A DNA stretch of 64,000 nt, taken from the NCBI GenBank assembly GCA_022711595.1, contig JAKLET010000020.1, forward strand, positions 1 through 64,000, written 5' to 3'. Shown piece by piece: positions 10,151 through 18,499 of the stretch. Below the pieces are notes generated by a model that searched no databases, was not told the DNA's origin, and saw only the letters and a list, made by a program, of their open reading frames with translations. The translations under genes were made by a program, and so were the position numbers. How positions within the stretch are numbered: the stretch's first letter is position 1; each line of letters starts with the position of its first letter. The DNA is from Deltaproteobacteria bacterium. GTDB lineage: Bacteria; Desulfobacterota; Syntrophorhabdia; Syntrophorhabdales; Syntrophorhabdaceae.

Positions 10151-10390
10151 TTATTTTCCTGCCAGACGGTCTTCAATGTACTTGATGGAATCGCCTACCG
10201 TTTCCATCTTTTCTGCGTCCTCGTCGGGGATCTCGATGCTGTACTCATCTTCCAATGCCATGATAAGTTCAACGATATCAAGAGAATCTGCGCCGAGGTC
10301 ATCGATGAATTTCGCTTCCGGAACAACTTCCGATTCGCTTACCCCGAGCTGATCCACAATCATCTTTTTTACTTTTTCAGTTACTGACAT
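10151..10390 (-). CDS. acpP: acyl carrier protein
   Basis: The 79-residue acidic four-helix protein carries the phosphopantetheine site Ser36 in [10 protein letters not shown]. It shuttles acyl chains between FabD, FabF, FabG and PlsX encoded around it. A strong AGGAGGTGGC Shine-Dalgarno precedes the ATG. The 124-bp gap from fabG is the largest within the fab part of the cluster and could hold an internal promoter, which would suit the high demand for ACP; no clear -10 was seen. Confidence 0.97.
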   Translation of the reverse strand: MSVTEKVKKMIVDQLGVSESEVVPEAKFIDDLGADSLDIVELIMALEDEYSIEIPDEDAEKMETVGDSIKYIEDRLAGK

Positions 10391-10514
10391 TAAGCCACCT
10401 CCTCATTTTATTAAAAACTTCGTTTCAACCTGCATGAAGTACCGTGCCTCCCCCGCTTTTGGCATTCAAGGTCCGAAAGGGAAGGTCGTACACGCCATTC
10501 GTCAGGTTTCTTTC

Positions 10515-11240
10515 TTACATGTGCAAACCGCCGTTGACATTTATCACCTCCCCCGTTATGTAACTCCCATATCTGGAAAGAAGAAAATATACGGCATTGG
10601 CGATGTCTTCAGGCTCGCCAAGCCTTTTAAGCGGAACAGCCGCGAGGGTCAGCTCTTTTGTCTTCTCGTCGAGGCTATCCGTCATTTTTGTCCTGATAAA
10701 ACCCGGAGCGATCGCGTTCACCCGTATGGCCCGTTCTGCGTACTCTCTGGCGATGCTCTTCGTGAAACCGATGATACCCGCTTTACTGGCCGCGTAGTTG
10801 GCCTGTCCGGGATTGCCCATGACTCCGGCTATGGATGAGATATTCACTATGCTGCCGCCCGTCTTGAGCATGTGCCTGATGACAGATTTTGTGCAATTGA
10901 AAACGCTTTTCAGGTTTATCCTGATGACACTGTCCCAATCCTCTTCCTTCATCCTGACAAGGAGTTTGTCGATGGTGATTCCCGCGTTGTTGACCAGGTT
11001 GTCCACCCTGCCAAGGTCCTTCACTACGGAGTCAACTGCATTCTGAACAGCCTGCAGGTCTGATACATCCACTTTATAGAACTCGCAGCGCCTGCCCTTT
11101 GAGAGGATGGAGGCCTTCGCCTCAGACCCGTCGATGACGTCGAATATGGCAATGTCGCCGCCTTTTTGAGCGATAAGCTCCGAGATCGCCCTGCCGATAC
11201 CCTGAGCACCTCCCGTTACGATGGTGACCGTATTGTTCAT
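10515..11240 (-). CDS. fabG: 3-oxoacyl-ACP reductase
   Basis: The 241-residue short-chain dehydrogenase has the NADP-binding TGGAQGIG motif (9-16), NNAG (84-87) and the catalytic Ser136, Tyr149 and Lys153 (YAASK). It reduces 3-oxoacyl-ACP to 3-hydroxyacyl-ACP. Its ATG overlaps the fabD stop by 4 bp. Gene order fabD-fabG-acpP-fabF is the standard fatty-acid cluster. Confidence 0.96.
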   Translation of the reverse strand: MNNTVTIVTGGAQGIGRAISELIAQKGGDIAIFDVIDGSEAKASILSKGRRCEFYKVDVSDLQAVQNAVDSVVKDLGRVDNLVNNAGITIDKLLVRMKEEDWDSVIRINLKSVFNCTKSVIRHMLKTGGSIVNISSIAGVMGNPGQANYAASKAGIIGFTKSIAREYAERAIRVNAIAPGFIRTKMTDSLDEKTKELTLAAVPLKRLGEPEDIANAVYFLLSRYGSYITGEVINVNGGLHM

Positions 11241-12175
11241 GCTGTCAGCTCCCTCACAGACTCTATCTCTTCGAATTTTTCCACGTTGATACAGGGAACA
11301 TCGGGAACAATCCGCTTCACCAGGTTTGTCAGGACCTTCTGGGGACCCACCTCGAGAAACAGCTCAACGCCTTCTGCGGCCATCTTCCTGACGCATCTTT
11401 CCCATAATACCGGCGAAAACATCTGCCGGTAAAGCTTATCGTCAACAGAACCCCTGTCTTTCCCGGGTGTCGCGTCCACGTTGTATACAACAGGCATGGA
11501 AAGCTCCCCGTGGCTGAGCGCGGCAAGCTCGCTTTTCAGCTTGTCCGCCGCCGCCCGCATGAGCGGACTGTGGAACGGCCCGGAGACATTGAGGAAAACC
11601 GCTTTCTTGTATCCCGTACCCTTCAGTTTTTCTACAGCCTCCTTAAGCGCTCCGGTGTCCCCTGAGAGGACCACCTGCTCGGCTGAGTTCAGGTTGGCCG
11701 GGACCGCAACGTAGTCGTCATGTGATATCTCTTTCAAAACCGGTTCCACCTTATTCATGTCGGCACCGATGAGCGCCACCATACCGCCTTTGCCCCTGGG
11801 GCAGGCCTCTTCCATGAGAAGCCCTCTTTTCCTTGTGATAACAAGGGCCTCCTCGAAGGTGAAGAACCCGCTCGCCAGAAGCGCGGTATATTCACCGAGA
11901 CTGTGGCCTGCGACAAGATACGGCTCGATGCCGGTCTGTTTCTTCAGGACCTGCCATACGGCATAGCCGGTGAGCAGAAGTGACGGCTGCGTGTTGTAGG
12001 TCTGCCTGAGCTCGTCCTCCGGCCCGTTGAAACAAAGCTGGGTCATGGGAATACCAAGGACCCTGTCGGCCGCTGTAAAAAGGTCGCGAACGTAGTCGAA
12101 CCTCTCATACAGGTCTTTTCCCATACCGATATACTGGGAACCCTGTCCGGGAAATATAACGCCTGTTCTTTTCAT
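11237..12175 (-). CDS. fabD: malonyl-CoA:ACP transacylase
   Basis: The 312-residue enzyme loads malonate on ACP. The nucleophile Ser92 is in GHSLGEYTALL, the N-terminus has FPGQGSQYIGMG, and the catalytic His lies in NVSGPFHSPLM near residue 202. It is translationally coupled to fabG. The gene is 50 bp downstream of the acyl-CoA dehydrogenase that takes the usual fabH position. Confidence 0.96.
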   Translation of the reverse strand: MKRTGVIFPGQGSQYIGMGKDLYERFDYVRDLFTAADRVLGIPMTQLCFNGPEDELRQTYNTQPSLLLTGYAVWQVLKKQTGIEPYLVAGHSLGEYTALLASGFFTFEEALVITRKRGLLMEEACPRGKGGMVALIGADMNKVEPVLKEISHDDYVAVPANLNSAEQVVLSGDTGALKEAVEKLKGTGYKKAVFLNVSGPFHSPLMRAAADKLKSELAALSHGELSMPVVYNVDATPGKDRGSVDDKLYRQMFSPVLWERCVRKMAAEGVELFLEVGPQKVLTNLVKRIVPDVPCINVEKFEEIESVRELTA

Positions 12176-12225
12176 CTATCCTCTCTCGCCCGAATCTTTA
12201 CCCGCGAGATCAGTGTCTCACGTCA

Positions 12226-13386
12226 CTATCTTTTCCGCGAAGCCGACTCTTTTATGAGCTCCAGTCCGATAATGTTCCTCTGGATCTGGTTCGTGCCTTC
12301 GTATATCTGGAGTATCTTGGCATCGCGCATCATCTTTTCGACGGGATATTCCTTCATATAGCCATATCCGCCGAAGACCTGTATGGCATCGACGACAACC
12401 TTCATAGCCACATCGCTGGGGAAGACCTTGCTCATGGCCGATACCTTGGAAAAATCCCTCGGATTGCTGTCGATGTACCGGGCTACGGAATATACAAGAG
12501 CCCGTGCCGCTTCAACCTGCATTGCCATATCGGCAAGCATATGTTGTATCACCTGAAAGGAAATGATCTTTTTCTCGAATTGTTCCCTTTCACGTGCGTA
12601 TTGTACGGCTGCATCAAGTGCACCCTGAGCTACCCCGACCGCCTGAGCACCAATCCCCGGACGGGTTCTGTCGAAGGTCCTCATGGTAAGGATGAACCCC
12701 AGACCCTCTCTACCTATAACATTTTCCTTCGGAACTTTGCAATCCTGAAATACCAGCTCCCGGGTGGCCGAGGCCCTGATGCCAAGCTTGTTTTCCTTCT
12801 TGCCGAATGTGAAGCCTTCCATACCTTTTTCAAGGATGAAGGCAGTGGCCCCCCTGCCGCCCTTGCTCCTGTCTGTCATGGCTATGACGGTGTAGATCTC
12901 AGCCTCGCCGCCGTTGGTTATCCACTGCTTGGTCCCGTTGAGGACATAATAATCTCCGCTCTTCTTTGCTTCAGTCCTTATACCCTGGGCGTCGCTTCCC
13001 GCATTGGCTTCCGTCAGGCCGAAGGCGGCGAGCTTTTTTCCGCTGGCTATCTGGGTGAGGTATTTCTTTTTCTGCTCTTCTGAGGCGCCGAGAAGAATAG
13101 GGTAGGCCCCCAGGAGGCTGGCAGCGTAACTCACCGACACGCCGAGGCAGGCCTTGCTCAATTCTTCGACAACAATACAGTTCTCGAATGATCCTCCCCC
13201 CATGCCGCCGTATTCTTCCGGTATGCTCACCCCGAAGAGCCCCGTTTCGGCGCAGTTCTTCATGATTGCCCACGGGAACTGTCCCGTTTCGTCAAGCTCC
13301 GCCCGAACGGGAACGACTTTTTCTTCCGCTATTCTCCGTGCCAGCGTCTGTATGCTCTTCTGCTCTTCAGATAAAAAATAATCCAT
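12226..13386 (-). CDS. acyl-CoA dehydrogenase in the fabH position
   Basis: The 386-residue flavoprotein is a short/medium-chain type acyl-CoA dehydrogenase. It has the FAD/substrate motifs GLTEANAGSD and WITNGGEA, the AREREQF segment, and the catalytic base Glu363 in QIYEGTNQIQRNIIG. Such enzymes oxidise acyl-CoA to enoyl-CoA with ETF as acceptor. It lies 3 bp after plsX and 50 bp before fabD, where most bacteria carry fabH. Whether it acts in lipid synthesis, in beta-oxidation or as an enoyl reductase run backwards cannot be told from sequence. No ETF genes are in the window. Confidence 0.92.
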   Translation of the reverse strand: MDYFLSEEQKSIQTLARRIAEEKVVPVRAELDETGQFPWAIMKNCAETGLFGVSIPEEYGGMGGGSFENCIVVEELSKACLGVSVSYAASLLGAYPILLGASEEQKKKYLTQIASGKKLAAFGLTEANAGSDAQGIRTEAKKSGDYYVLNGTKQWITNGGEAEIYTVIAMTDRSKGGRGATAFILEKGMEGFTFGKKENKLGIRASATRELVFQDCKVPKENVIGREGLGFILTMRTFDRTRPGIGAQAVGVAQGALDAAVQYAREREQFEKKIISFQVIQHMLADMAMQVEAARALVYSVARYIDSNPRDFSKVSAMSKVFPSDVAMKVVVDAIQVFGGYGYMKEYPVEKMMRDAKILQIYEGTNQIQRNIIGLELIKESASRKR

Positions 13387-13389
13387 GTC

Positions 13390-14400
13390 CTATCTCTCCT
13401 TTACCTTCTGCAGCGATTGATAGTCCTGCATGGTCTCCTTGATCGATTCCTTGAGACCCTTCTCCACAAACTTTCTGGCCAGCAGTATTGCGTTGCGGAT
13501 GGCCTTCGCATTGGATTTCCCGTGGCATATGATGCACACGCCGTCGACCCCCAGAAGAGGGGCTCCGCCGGTCTCGGAATAATCGGTCTTTCTCTGCAGT
13601 TCTTTGAATATGTCCCTCATAAGAAGATAACCTACTCTGTTTTTCAGGCTTCTCTCCATTTTTTCCCTGAAGAACTCGAAGATCAGTTCGGCAACCCCTT
13701 CGCTGATCTTCAGGGCGATATTGCCGGCAAAACCATCGCTTACGACCACATCGGTCCTGCCATTGTACATGTCGGTCCCTTCGACATATCCCAGGTAATT
13801 GATATCGAGCCCTTTCATGAGCCCGTGGGCCTCACGCGTCAGTTCGTTGCCCTTTGTTTCTTCCTCGCCGTTCGAAAGAATGCCGATCCTGGGAGAGGAA
13901 ATACCCAGGACCGAGGAGGCGAAAGCGTCGGCCATCAGGGCAAACTGCACGAGATGCGAAGGTTTGCAATCCACGGTGCCGCCGGCGTCAAGAAGTATCG
14001 ATATGCCTTCACCTATCCTCGGATGGAGCGTGGTTATCGCCGGCCTGTCAACCCCGGGGATCCTGCCGAGGGTGAAGATCGCGAAGGCCATTGAGGCCCC
14101 TGAATTCCCCGCGGACACGACAGCCTGAACATCGCCCTTTTTATGGAGATCGAAGGCCATATTGACTGAAGAGTCCCTTTTTTTCCTCAGCGCGTTAGAG
14201 GGTGACTCTTCCATATCCACGTAAACGGGGGTGTGGACCATCTCAATGTTTGCCGGGTCCGTAATGAACGGCCCCATTTTCTCTTTGTCGCCGACAAGGA
14301 CGATCGAGGCAAGGCCCTCCATTGCAACTGACTGGGCCCCTTTTACGATCTCGCCGGGTGCGAAGTCCCCACCCATTCCGTCAACGGCGATCCGTATCAT
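13390..14400 (-). CDS. plsX: phosphate acyltransferase PlsX
   Basis: The 336-residue protein converts acyl-ACP to acyl-phosphate, the acyl donor for PlsY in phospholipid synthesis. The N-terminal AVDGMGGDFAPGEIVKGA and the internal SAGNSGASMAFA and GVDGVCIICHGKSN motifs are typical. It follows rpmF by 6 bp, the widespread yceD-rpmF-plsX order. Confidence 0.97.
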   Translation of the reverse strand: MIRIAVDGMGGDFAPGEIVKGAQSVAMEGLASIVLVGDKEKMGPFITDPANIEMVHTPVYVDMEESPSNALRKKRDSSVNMAFDLHKKGDVQAVVSAGNSGASMAFAIFTLGRIPGVDRPAITTLHPRIGEGISILLDAGGTVDCKPSHLVQFALMADAFASSVLGISSPRIGILSNGEEETKGNELTREAHGLMKGLDINYLGYVEGTDMYNGRTDVVVSDGFAGNIALKISEGVAELIFEFFREKMERSLKNRVGYLLMRDIFKELQRKTDYSETGGAPLLGVDGVCIICHGKSNAKAIRNAILLARKFVEKGLKESIKETMQDYQSLQKVKER

Positions 14401-14406
14401 CCTGGA

Positions 14407-14589
14407 CTATGCTTCCTCGACCGCTATATACTGTTTTCCCTTGTACATTCCGCACTTGGGACAGACAGCGTGGGGAAGCTTGGGCTCCTTGCAGTTAGGG
14501 CACGGAACCACTGCCACAGGTGATGCCTTGTAGTTGGCGCGTCTCTTGTCCCTTCTTGCCTTAGCAGTTTTTCGCTTCGGTACAGCCAT
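14407..14589 (-). CDS. rpmF: 50S ribosomal protein L32
   Basis: The 60-residue basic protein has the MAVPKRKTAKARRDKRR start of L32 and a complete four-Cys zinc ribbon (Cys30, Cys33, Cys43, Cys46). It is therefore the zinc-binding form. It sits between yceD and plsX as in many bacteria, linking ribosome and membrane synthesis. Confidence 0.98.
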   Translation of the reverse strand: MAVPKRKTAKARRDKRRANYKASPVAVVPCPNCKEPKLPHAVCPKCGMYKGKQYIAVEEA

Positions 14590-14604
14590 GGTGTACTCCT
14601 TTTA

Positions 14605-15120
14605 TCAATTTAAAAAAGATTTTAGTTTTTCGCCGAGGAGACTGGAAGGCGCCTCATGACAATTACACGGGTCTGAATTCATGTTCTTGCCGCACCTGGG
14701 GCAGATGCCCTTGCACTCCTCTCTGCACAACGGTCTTACCGGGATGTTGAGCATGATCTCGTCATATATGAAGGGATCAAGATCGATCTCGTCGCCTTCA
14801 TAATAATAAACGTCCAGGTCGTCGCTGTGAAGTTCCATTTCCGGCGAATGGGAAAGTTTGCTTTTCGGTGCCAGCTTGACTGCCATGTTCAGGGAAAGGG
14901 GTACGGTGAATTCGTCGAGGCACCGGGAACACTCAAGTACCGCGTCGAGGGTAACAGGACCCTCGATGGTGACCGAGTCATCGAACTTCCTTACGGTCAG
15001 CTCGTAACTGACCGGCGTTGCCGCCTTCAATTCAGAATCTCCCGCTTCCAGGAATCTTTCTGTATCCATTTCACCCTTCACGACCAGTATATCTTCTATC
15101 TCAGAGAGTCGTACTACCAA
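14605..15120 (-). CDS. YceD / DUF177 family protein
   Basis: The 171-residue protein matches the YceD (DUF177) family, known for its link with rpmF and 23S rRNA metabolism in bacteria and plants. The conserved LECSRCLDEF segment and a C-terminal Cys-rich part (CREECKGICPRCGKN and DPCNC) are visible and may bind zinc. The start is TTG, chosen because AAGGTGG lies just upstream. It is the first gene of the long lipid-riboflavin transcription unit, about 20 bp below the predicted start point. Confidence 0.9.
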   Translation of the reverse strand: MVVRLSEIEDILVVKGEMDTERFLEAGDSELKAATPVSYELTVRKFDDSVTIEGPVTLDAVLECSRCLDEFTVPLSLNMAVKLAPKSKLSHSPEMELHSDDLDVYYYEGDEIDLDPFIYDEIMLNIPVRPLCREECKGICPRCGKNMNSDPCNCHEAPSSLLGEKLKSFLN

Positions 15121-15144
15121 AACCCACCTTCTTTTGAGTGTGAT

Positions 15145-15174
15145 AATATAATGAGTTTACTATTTTCTTGTCAA
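15145..15174 (-). promoter_or_regulatory. sigma70-type promoter of the yceD-rpmF-plsX unit
   Basis: On the minus strand TTGACA (15174-15169) and TATATT (15150-15145) are separated by 18 bp. A start point near 15138 would leave a short leader before the yceD TTG. Genes read from here are closely packed down to nusB, with acpP-fabG (124 bp) the main gap. Confidence 0.7.
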
Positions 15175-15179
15175 GGAAA

Positions 15180-15290
15180 TTAACCCGTTGTAACTGTTGC
15201 CTTTTTGTCGGCAAAGGGCTTCAGACCGGTCTTTTTGCACCTCCCGCAGGGGCCTTTTCTGCCCGTTTTTAAACCCTTTTTACCCGTCAC
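15180..15290 (-). CDS. small basic CxxC protein coupled to yggU
   Basis: An unlisted short reading frame encodes 36 residues, with a GTG start overlapping the yggU stop codon as GTGA. The product is very basic (Lys/Arg/Gly-rich) with one CGRC knuckle at residues 15-18 and ends in TVTTG. The overlap gives a direct route for translational coupling, and the frame fills the space between yggU and the yceD promoter almost exactly. No family is recognised. It could be a chance frame; codon use resembles the neighbours. Confidence 0.4.
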   Translation of the reverse strand: MTGKKGLKTGRKGPCGRCKKTGLKPFADKKATVTTG

Positions 15291-15535
15291 TCGAAAATTG
15301 CTTCAAGATCTTCGGGGCCAATGGGGATCGAGAGCACCTTGCGTCTCCCCTTCTCTCCCCGGATGATCCTGATGGCCGATCTTTTGACCTTGAAGGTCTC
15401 GGAGAGATATTTCACGAGCTCGTCGTTTGCCCTGCCTTCGAGGGGAAGAGCCGTGAGCCTCACGGTAATGATGCCGTCCAAACGGGCTATGGCCCTTTTT
15501 TTCGCGTTAGGTATGACCTTTATCTCTACGTTCAC
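15287..15535 (-). CDS. YggU / DUF167 family protein
   Basis: The 82-residue protein matches the DUF167 family: VIPNAKKRAI near the start, LTALPLEGRANDEL in the middle and VKRSAIRIIRGEKGRRK. The fold is known but no biochemical function is established. It lies 9 bp after a YggT gene, a frequent pair in Proteobacteria. Confidence 0.88.
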   Translation of the reverse strand: MNVEIKVIPNAKKRAIARLDGIITVRLTALPLEGRANDELVKYLSETFKVKRSAIRIIRGEKGRRKVLSIPIGPEDLEAIFE

Positions 15536-15544
15536 AACGGTCCT

Positions 15545-15841
15545 TCAGATCCTCAGGGCAAGATGGAGGATCAGCCTGGTCAGAAGCTCCTGCAGGAAGA
15601 TGATGATGAGCATGAGGAAAAACGGGGCCACATCCACCATGCCGAAGCGCGTGGGAACGATCTTCGATATCAGCCGCGTAACGGGGTCAACAAGGCGGTA
15701 GACAATGCGCACCACCGGGTTGAACGGGTTCGGCCGTATCCATGAAAAAAGCGCGCGGGCGAAGATGACCCAGAAATAGATGGTAAGGGCACCGTTTATG
15801 ATCTTTACGAACCAGACAAGAACTATACCTGAACCAGACAT
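15545..15841 (-). CDS. YggT family membrane protein
   Basis: The 98-residue protein has two hydrophobic segments (about 8-30 and 70-95) flanking the family motif ARALFSWIRPNPFNP and a DPVTRLISKIVP segment. YggT-family proteins sit in the inner membrane and have been linked to cation homeostasis or cell-division-related roles; the function here is unknown. It starts about 90 bp below mtaB, with a heptamer array between them. Confidence 0.88.
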   Translation of the reverse strand: MSGSGIVLVWFVKIINGALTIYFWVIFARALFSWIRPNPFNPVVRIVYRLVDPVTRLISKIVPTRFGMVDVAPFFLMLIIIFLQELLTRLILHLALRI

Positions 15842-15861
15842 CTTAACCTCTCACAAATAAT

Positions 15862-15964
15862 AATGACCAATGATCGAATTACAATAACCAGGAAAAGCCG
15901 GATCGCCGCGATACCGGGAAATCCCTATGCTTCATTGGTTATCAGTCATTGGGAAATGATCATT
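15862..15964. repeat. heptamer arrays at the 3' end of mtaB
   Basis: The left part holds AATGACC, AATGATC, GAATTAC and AATAACC (15862-15889). The right part holds GGTTATC, AGTCATT, GGGAAAT and GATCATT (15937-15964). They are of complementary type and 47 bp apart. The right part encodes the last residues of MtaB (DHFPMTDNQ) and ends next to its stop codon (15932-15934), so the repeat now forms coding sequence. Confidence 0.75.
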
Positions 15965-17242
15965 GTCTTTTTGCACCGGCTCCCCGATCACCAGCCCGTC
16001 CTCGATCCTATCTATTCTAACCCGTACCAGATCATTTTCAAGTTTTTTATCGCAGGGTATGTGGACCGGTATGTAATTGTCCGTATAACCTCTCATGTAC
16101 CTCTCGCGGTAGCGCTTTCCTTCGGGCACGATGGACATCGCGCTTCCCAGGAAGCGGCGGTGGAAAGCCTCCCGTTTTCGCGCGTCGAGCTCCTTGAGCA
16201 GTTTCACACGTTGTTTTTTTACGCCTGCCGGCACCTTGCCGTCCATACCGGCCGCCTTCGTCCCGGGCCTTGCAGAAAAAGGGAACACGTGGAGGTAGTA
16301 GACGCCGCAAGACCCAAGAAACGAGAGCGTTTCCTGAAAATGCGGCTCTTTTTCGCCGGGGAAACCGGCAATGACATCCACACCGATCCCGGCATCGCCG
16401 ACCCGGTCAAGGAGTTTATCCAGTAATCTCTTGATGTCCCTTTGCCGGTACGGCCTTCCCATGGCGGAGAGGATGCCGTCGGATGCGCTCTGAAGAGGGA
16501 TATGAAAGCTTTTCGAGATCTTTCGGGAGCGGGCCACGGTCTCGATGAAGGCGTCGTCGAACATCATGGGGTCGATGGAGCTCAGGCGTATCCTTGCAGG
16601 CGTGGGTGCATCTTCCAGCGCCTCGAGAAGACTCCCCAGGCCTTGCCCGCTTTCAGGGTCGCGCCAGGCGGATATCTCTATACCCGTTAGAACAGTTTCC
16701 TGCACACCCTGTCTGCGAAGCTCGCCCATGATCCCGACTATCTCCTCAAAGGGTCTGCTGCGGGGGTTCCCCCTGGCATAAGGCACAATGCAATAGCTGC
16801 AAAATCTGTCACATCCGTCCTGTATCTTGAGAAAAAAACGGGTCTTTCCTTCCATGGACAATATACGGGGCCCCTGTTCGACAGCAAGGGTCTCCCCGGT
16901 GGAGACAAAAACCCCTTTGCTGTTAATAAAACGTTCGGGGGAAAATTTTTCAGCCTGTCCCAGGACAAGGTCGGCTCCGAAATTGTCATCGGGGTATACC
17001 TGCCCATGGCAGCCGGCAAGAACGATCTTCGCCCCTGCGTTCTCTCTTTTCAGACGGTTCATGAAGCGCCGTATGTCACGGACGGCCCCCTCCGTGACCG
17101 TGCAGGCGTTGATAATGACGATATGGGCCCCGTGAATCGGCGCCCGGTCAAAACCGGCCCTTTCCAGGTTCCCGGCGATGACTGAAGAGTCCCACTGGTT
17201 TGCCTTGCAGCCGGTGGTATGGATAAAGAAAGTTTTTTTCAT
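15932..17242 (-). CDS. mtaB: tRNA threonylcarbamoyladenosine methylthiotransferase
   Basis: MtaB adds a methylthio group to t6A37 of tRNA using two iron-sulfur clusters and SAM. The 436-residue protein has the N-terminal methylthiotransferase domain (TTGCKANQWDS), the radical SAM motif CDRFCSYC near 144-151, and a C-terminal TRAM-like region. The last nine or so residues come from a heptamer repeat and are probably not part of the ancestral enzyme. The next upstream gene is a cysteine desulfurase, which could supply sulfur. Confidence 0.93.
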   Translation of the reverse strand: MKKTFFIHTTGCKANQWDSSVIAGNLERAGFDRAPIHGAHIVIINACTVTEGAVRDIRRFMNRLKRENAGAKIVLAGCHGQVYPDDNFGADLVLGQAEKFSPERFINSKGVFVSTGETLAVEQGPRILSMEGKTRFFLKIQDGCDRFCSYCIVPYARGNPRSRPFEEIVGIMGELRRQGVQETVLTGIEISAWRDPESGQGLGSLLEALEDAPTPARIRLSSIDPMMFDDAFIETVARSRKISKSFHIPLQSASDGILSAMGRPYRQRDIKRLLDKLLDRVGDAGIGVDVIAGFPGEKEPHFQETLSFLGSCGVYYLHVFPFSARPGTKAAGMDGKVPAGVKKQRVKLLKELDARKREAFHRRFLGSAMSIVPEGKRYRERYMRGYTDNYIPVHIPCDKKLENDLVRVRIDRIEDGLVIGEPVQKDNDHFPMTDNQ

Positions 17243-17299
17243 AATCGGGAATCAGTTCCATGCTCCAGATCTCAGGAAAAAGTAATTGTTCGTCTTAGC

Positions 17300-17327
17300 T
17301 TGGAACCTTGAACCTGAAACCTTGAAC
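17300..17327. repeat. four heptamers touching the cysteine desulfurase stop codon
   Basis: Units TTGGAAC, CTTGAAC, CTGAAAC and CTTGAAC follow each other without gaps. The last base is shared with the stop codon of the upstream gene (17327-17329). Confidence 0.75.
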
Positions 17328-18487
17328 TATTTTTTATAGAACGGCGACATTGAGCGCAGTCTGGCGACCACCCCGGGGATGGTCTCAAGGGCGTAGTCAA
17401 TTTCCTCTTCAGTATTGCCCCGGCCCAGGCTCAGGCGAAGGGCGCTCTGGCATAAAGGTCCCGGGATGCCCATCGCGAGGAGCACATGAGACGGCTCCGT
17501 TGAGCCGGAAGAGCAGGCGGACCCGGACGAAACGGCTATGCCTTTCATGTCGAGCGCGACAAGAAGCGACTCGGACTCAATGAACTCAAAGCTGAGATTG
17601 AGCGTATTGGGAAGCCTCTGCGTCGGATGGCCGTTGAGCCGCACATCGTCGACGCGCTCAAGGATGCCCTCCAGGAGACGCCTGCGCAGGCCCTCGATCC
17701 TGGCCGAGTCTTTCTTTATTTCCCTTCCCGCTATGTCGCAGGCGGCGCCGAACGCTACGATGCCGATGACGTTCTCTGTGCCTGCCCGCCTTCCCGATTC
17801 CTGGTGGCCCCCGTGGATAAGATTATCTATCTCAATGCCTCCGCGAACGTAAAGCGCCCCGATCCCCTTGGGAGCATAGACCTTGTGGCCGGAGAAGCTC
17901 GCCATGTCGACACCGAGGGCCGCCAGGTCTATATCGACCTTTCCCAGCGCCTGCACCATGTCCGAATGGAAGACGACGCCCCTGTCGCGGGCAATGCGGG
18001 CAATATCGGCGATGGGCATCAGCGTGCCCGTCTCGTTGTTGGCGTACATGACGGATATAAGGATGGTGTCCTTTCTTATCGCGCGCTTCACGTCGTCGGG
18101 ATCAACAAGGCCCAGTCCGTCGACAGGCAGATAGGTCGCCGAAAATCCCTGCGTTTCCAGATACCGGCATACATTGAGCACTGCCGGGTGCTCCACCTGC
18201 GAGGTTATGATGTGGCCCCTTTTACCGCCGCCCGCATAGGCTATGCCCTTGATAGCATGGTTGTTGCTTTCCGAGCCGCAGCCCGTGATCACGATCTCGC
18301 CAACCTTCGCTCCCACCATGGCGGCGATCTGTTCACGTGCCTTTTCATACGGTACCTTCACGTCCCTCCCGGCGAAGTGAAGGCTTGAGGGGTTCCCGAA
18401 GAATTCCCGTAAAAATGGCTGGATCGCTTCGGCCACTTCCGGGTGGACAGGCGTCGTGGCGTTATTATCGAAATATACCGTTCGCAT
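17327..18487 (-). CDS. cysteine desulfurase (NifS/IscS family)
   Basis: The 386-residue PLP enzyme takes sulfur from cysteine as a persulfide. The PLP lysine is Lys202 (SGHKVYAPKG) and the persulfide Cys is Cys325 in SSGSACSSGSTEPSH, a group I NifS/IscS signature. The N-terminus YFDNNATTPVHPEV is canonical. It follows the NIL/ferredoxin gene by 12 bp. No iscU is adjacent, so its acceptor may be the thiolation enzymes encoded nearby rather than a dedicated cluster scaffold. Confidence 0.95.
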   Translation of the reverse strand: MRTVYFDNNATTPVHPEVAEAIQPFLREFFGNPSSLHFAGRDVKVPYEKAREQIAAMVGAKVGEIVITGCGSESNNHAIKGIAYAGGGKRGHIITSQVEHPAVLNVCRYLETQGFSATYLPVDGLGLVDPDDVKRAIRKDTILISVMYANNETGTLMPIADIARIARDRGVVFHSDMVQALGKVDIDLAALGVDMASFSGHKVYAPKGIGALYVRGGIEIDNLIHGGHQESGRRAGTENVIGIVAFGAACDIAGREIKKDSARIEGLRRRLLEGILERVDDVRLNGHPTQRLPNTLNLSFEFIESESLLVALDMKGIAVSSGSACSSGSTEPSHVLLAMGIPGPLCQSALRLSLGRGNTEEEIDYALETIPGVVARLRSMSPFYKK

Positions 18488-18499
18488 GGATATGCAGAC

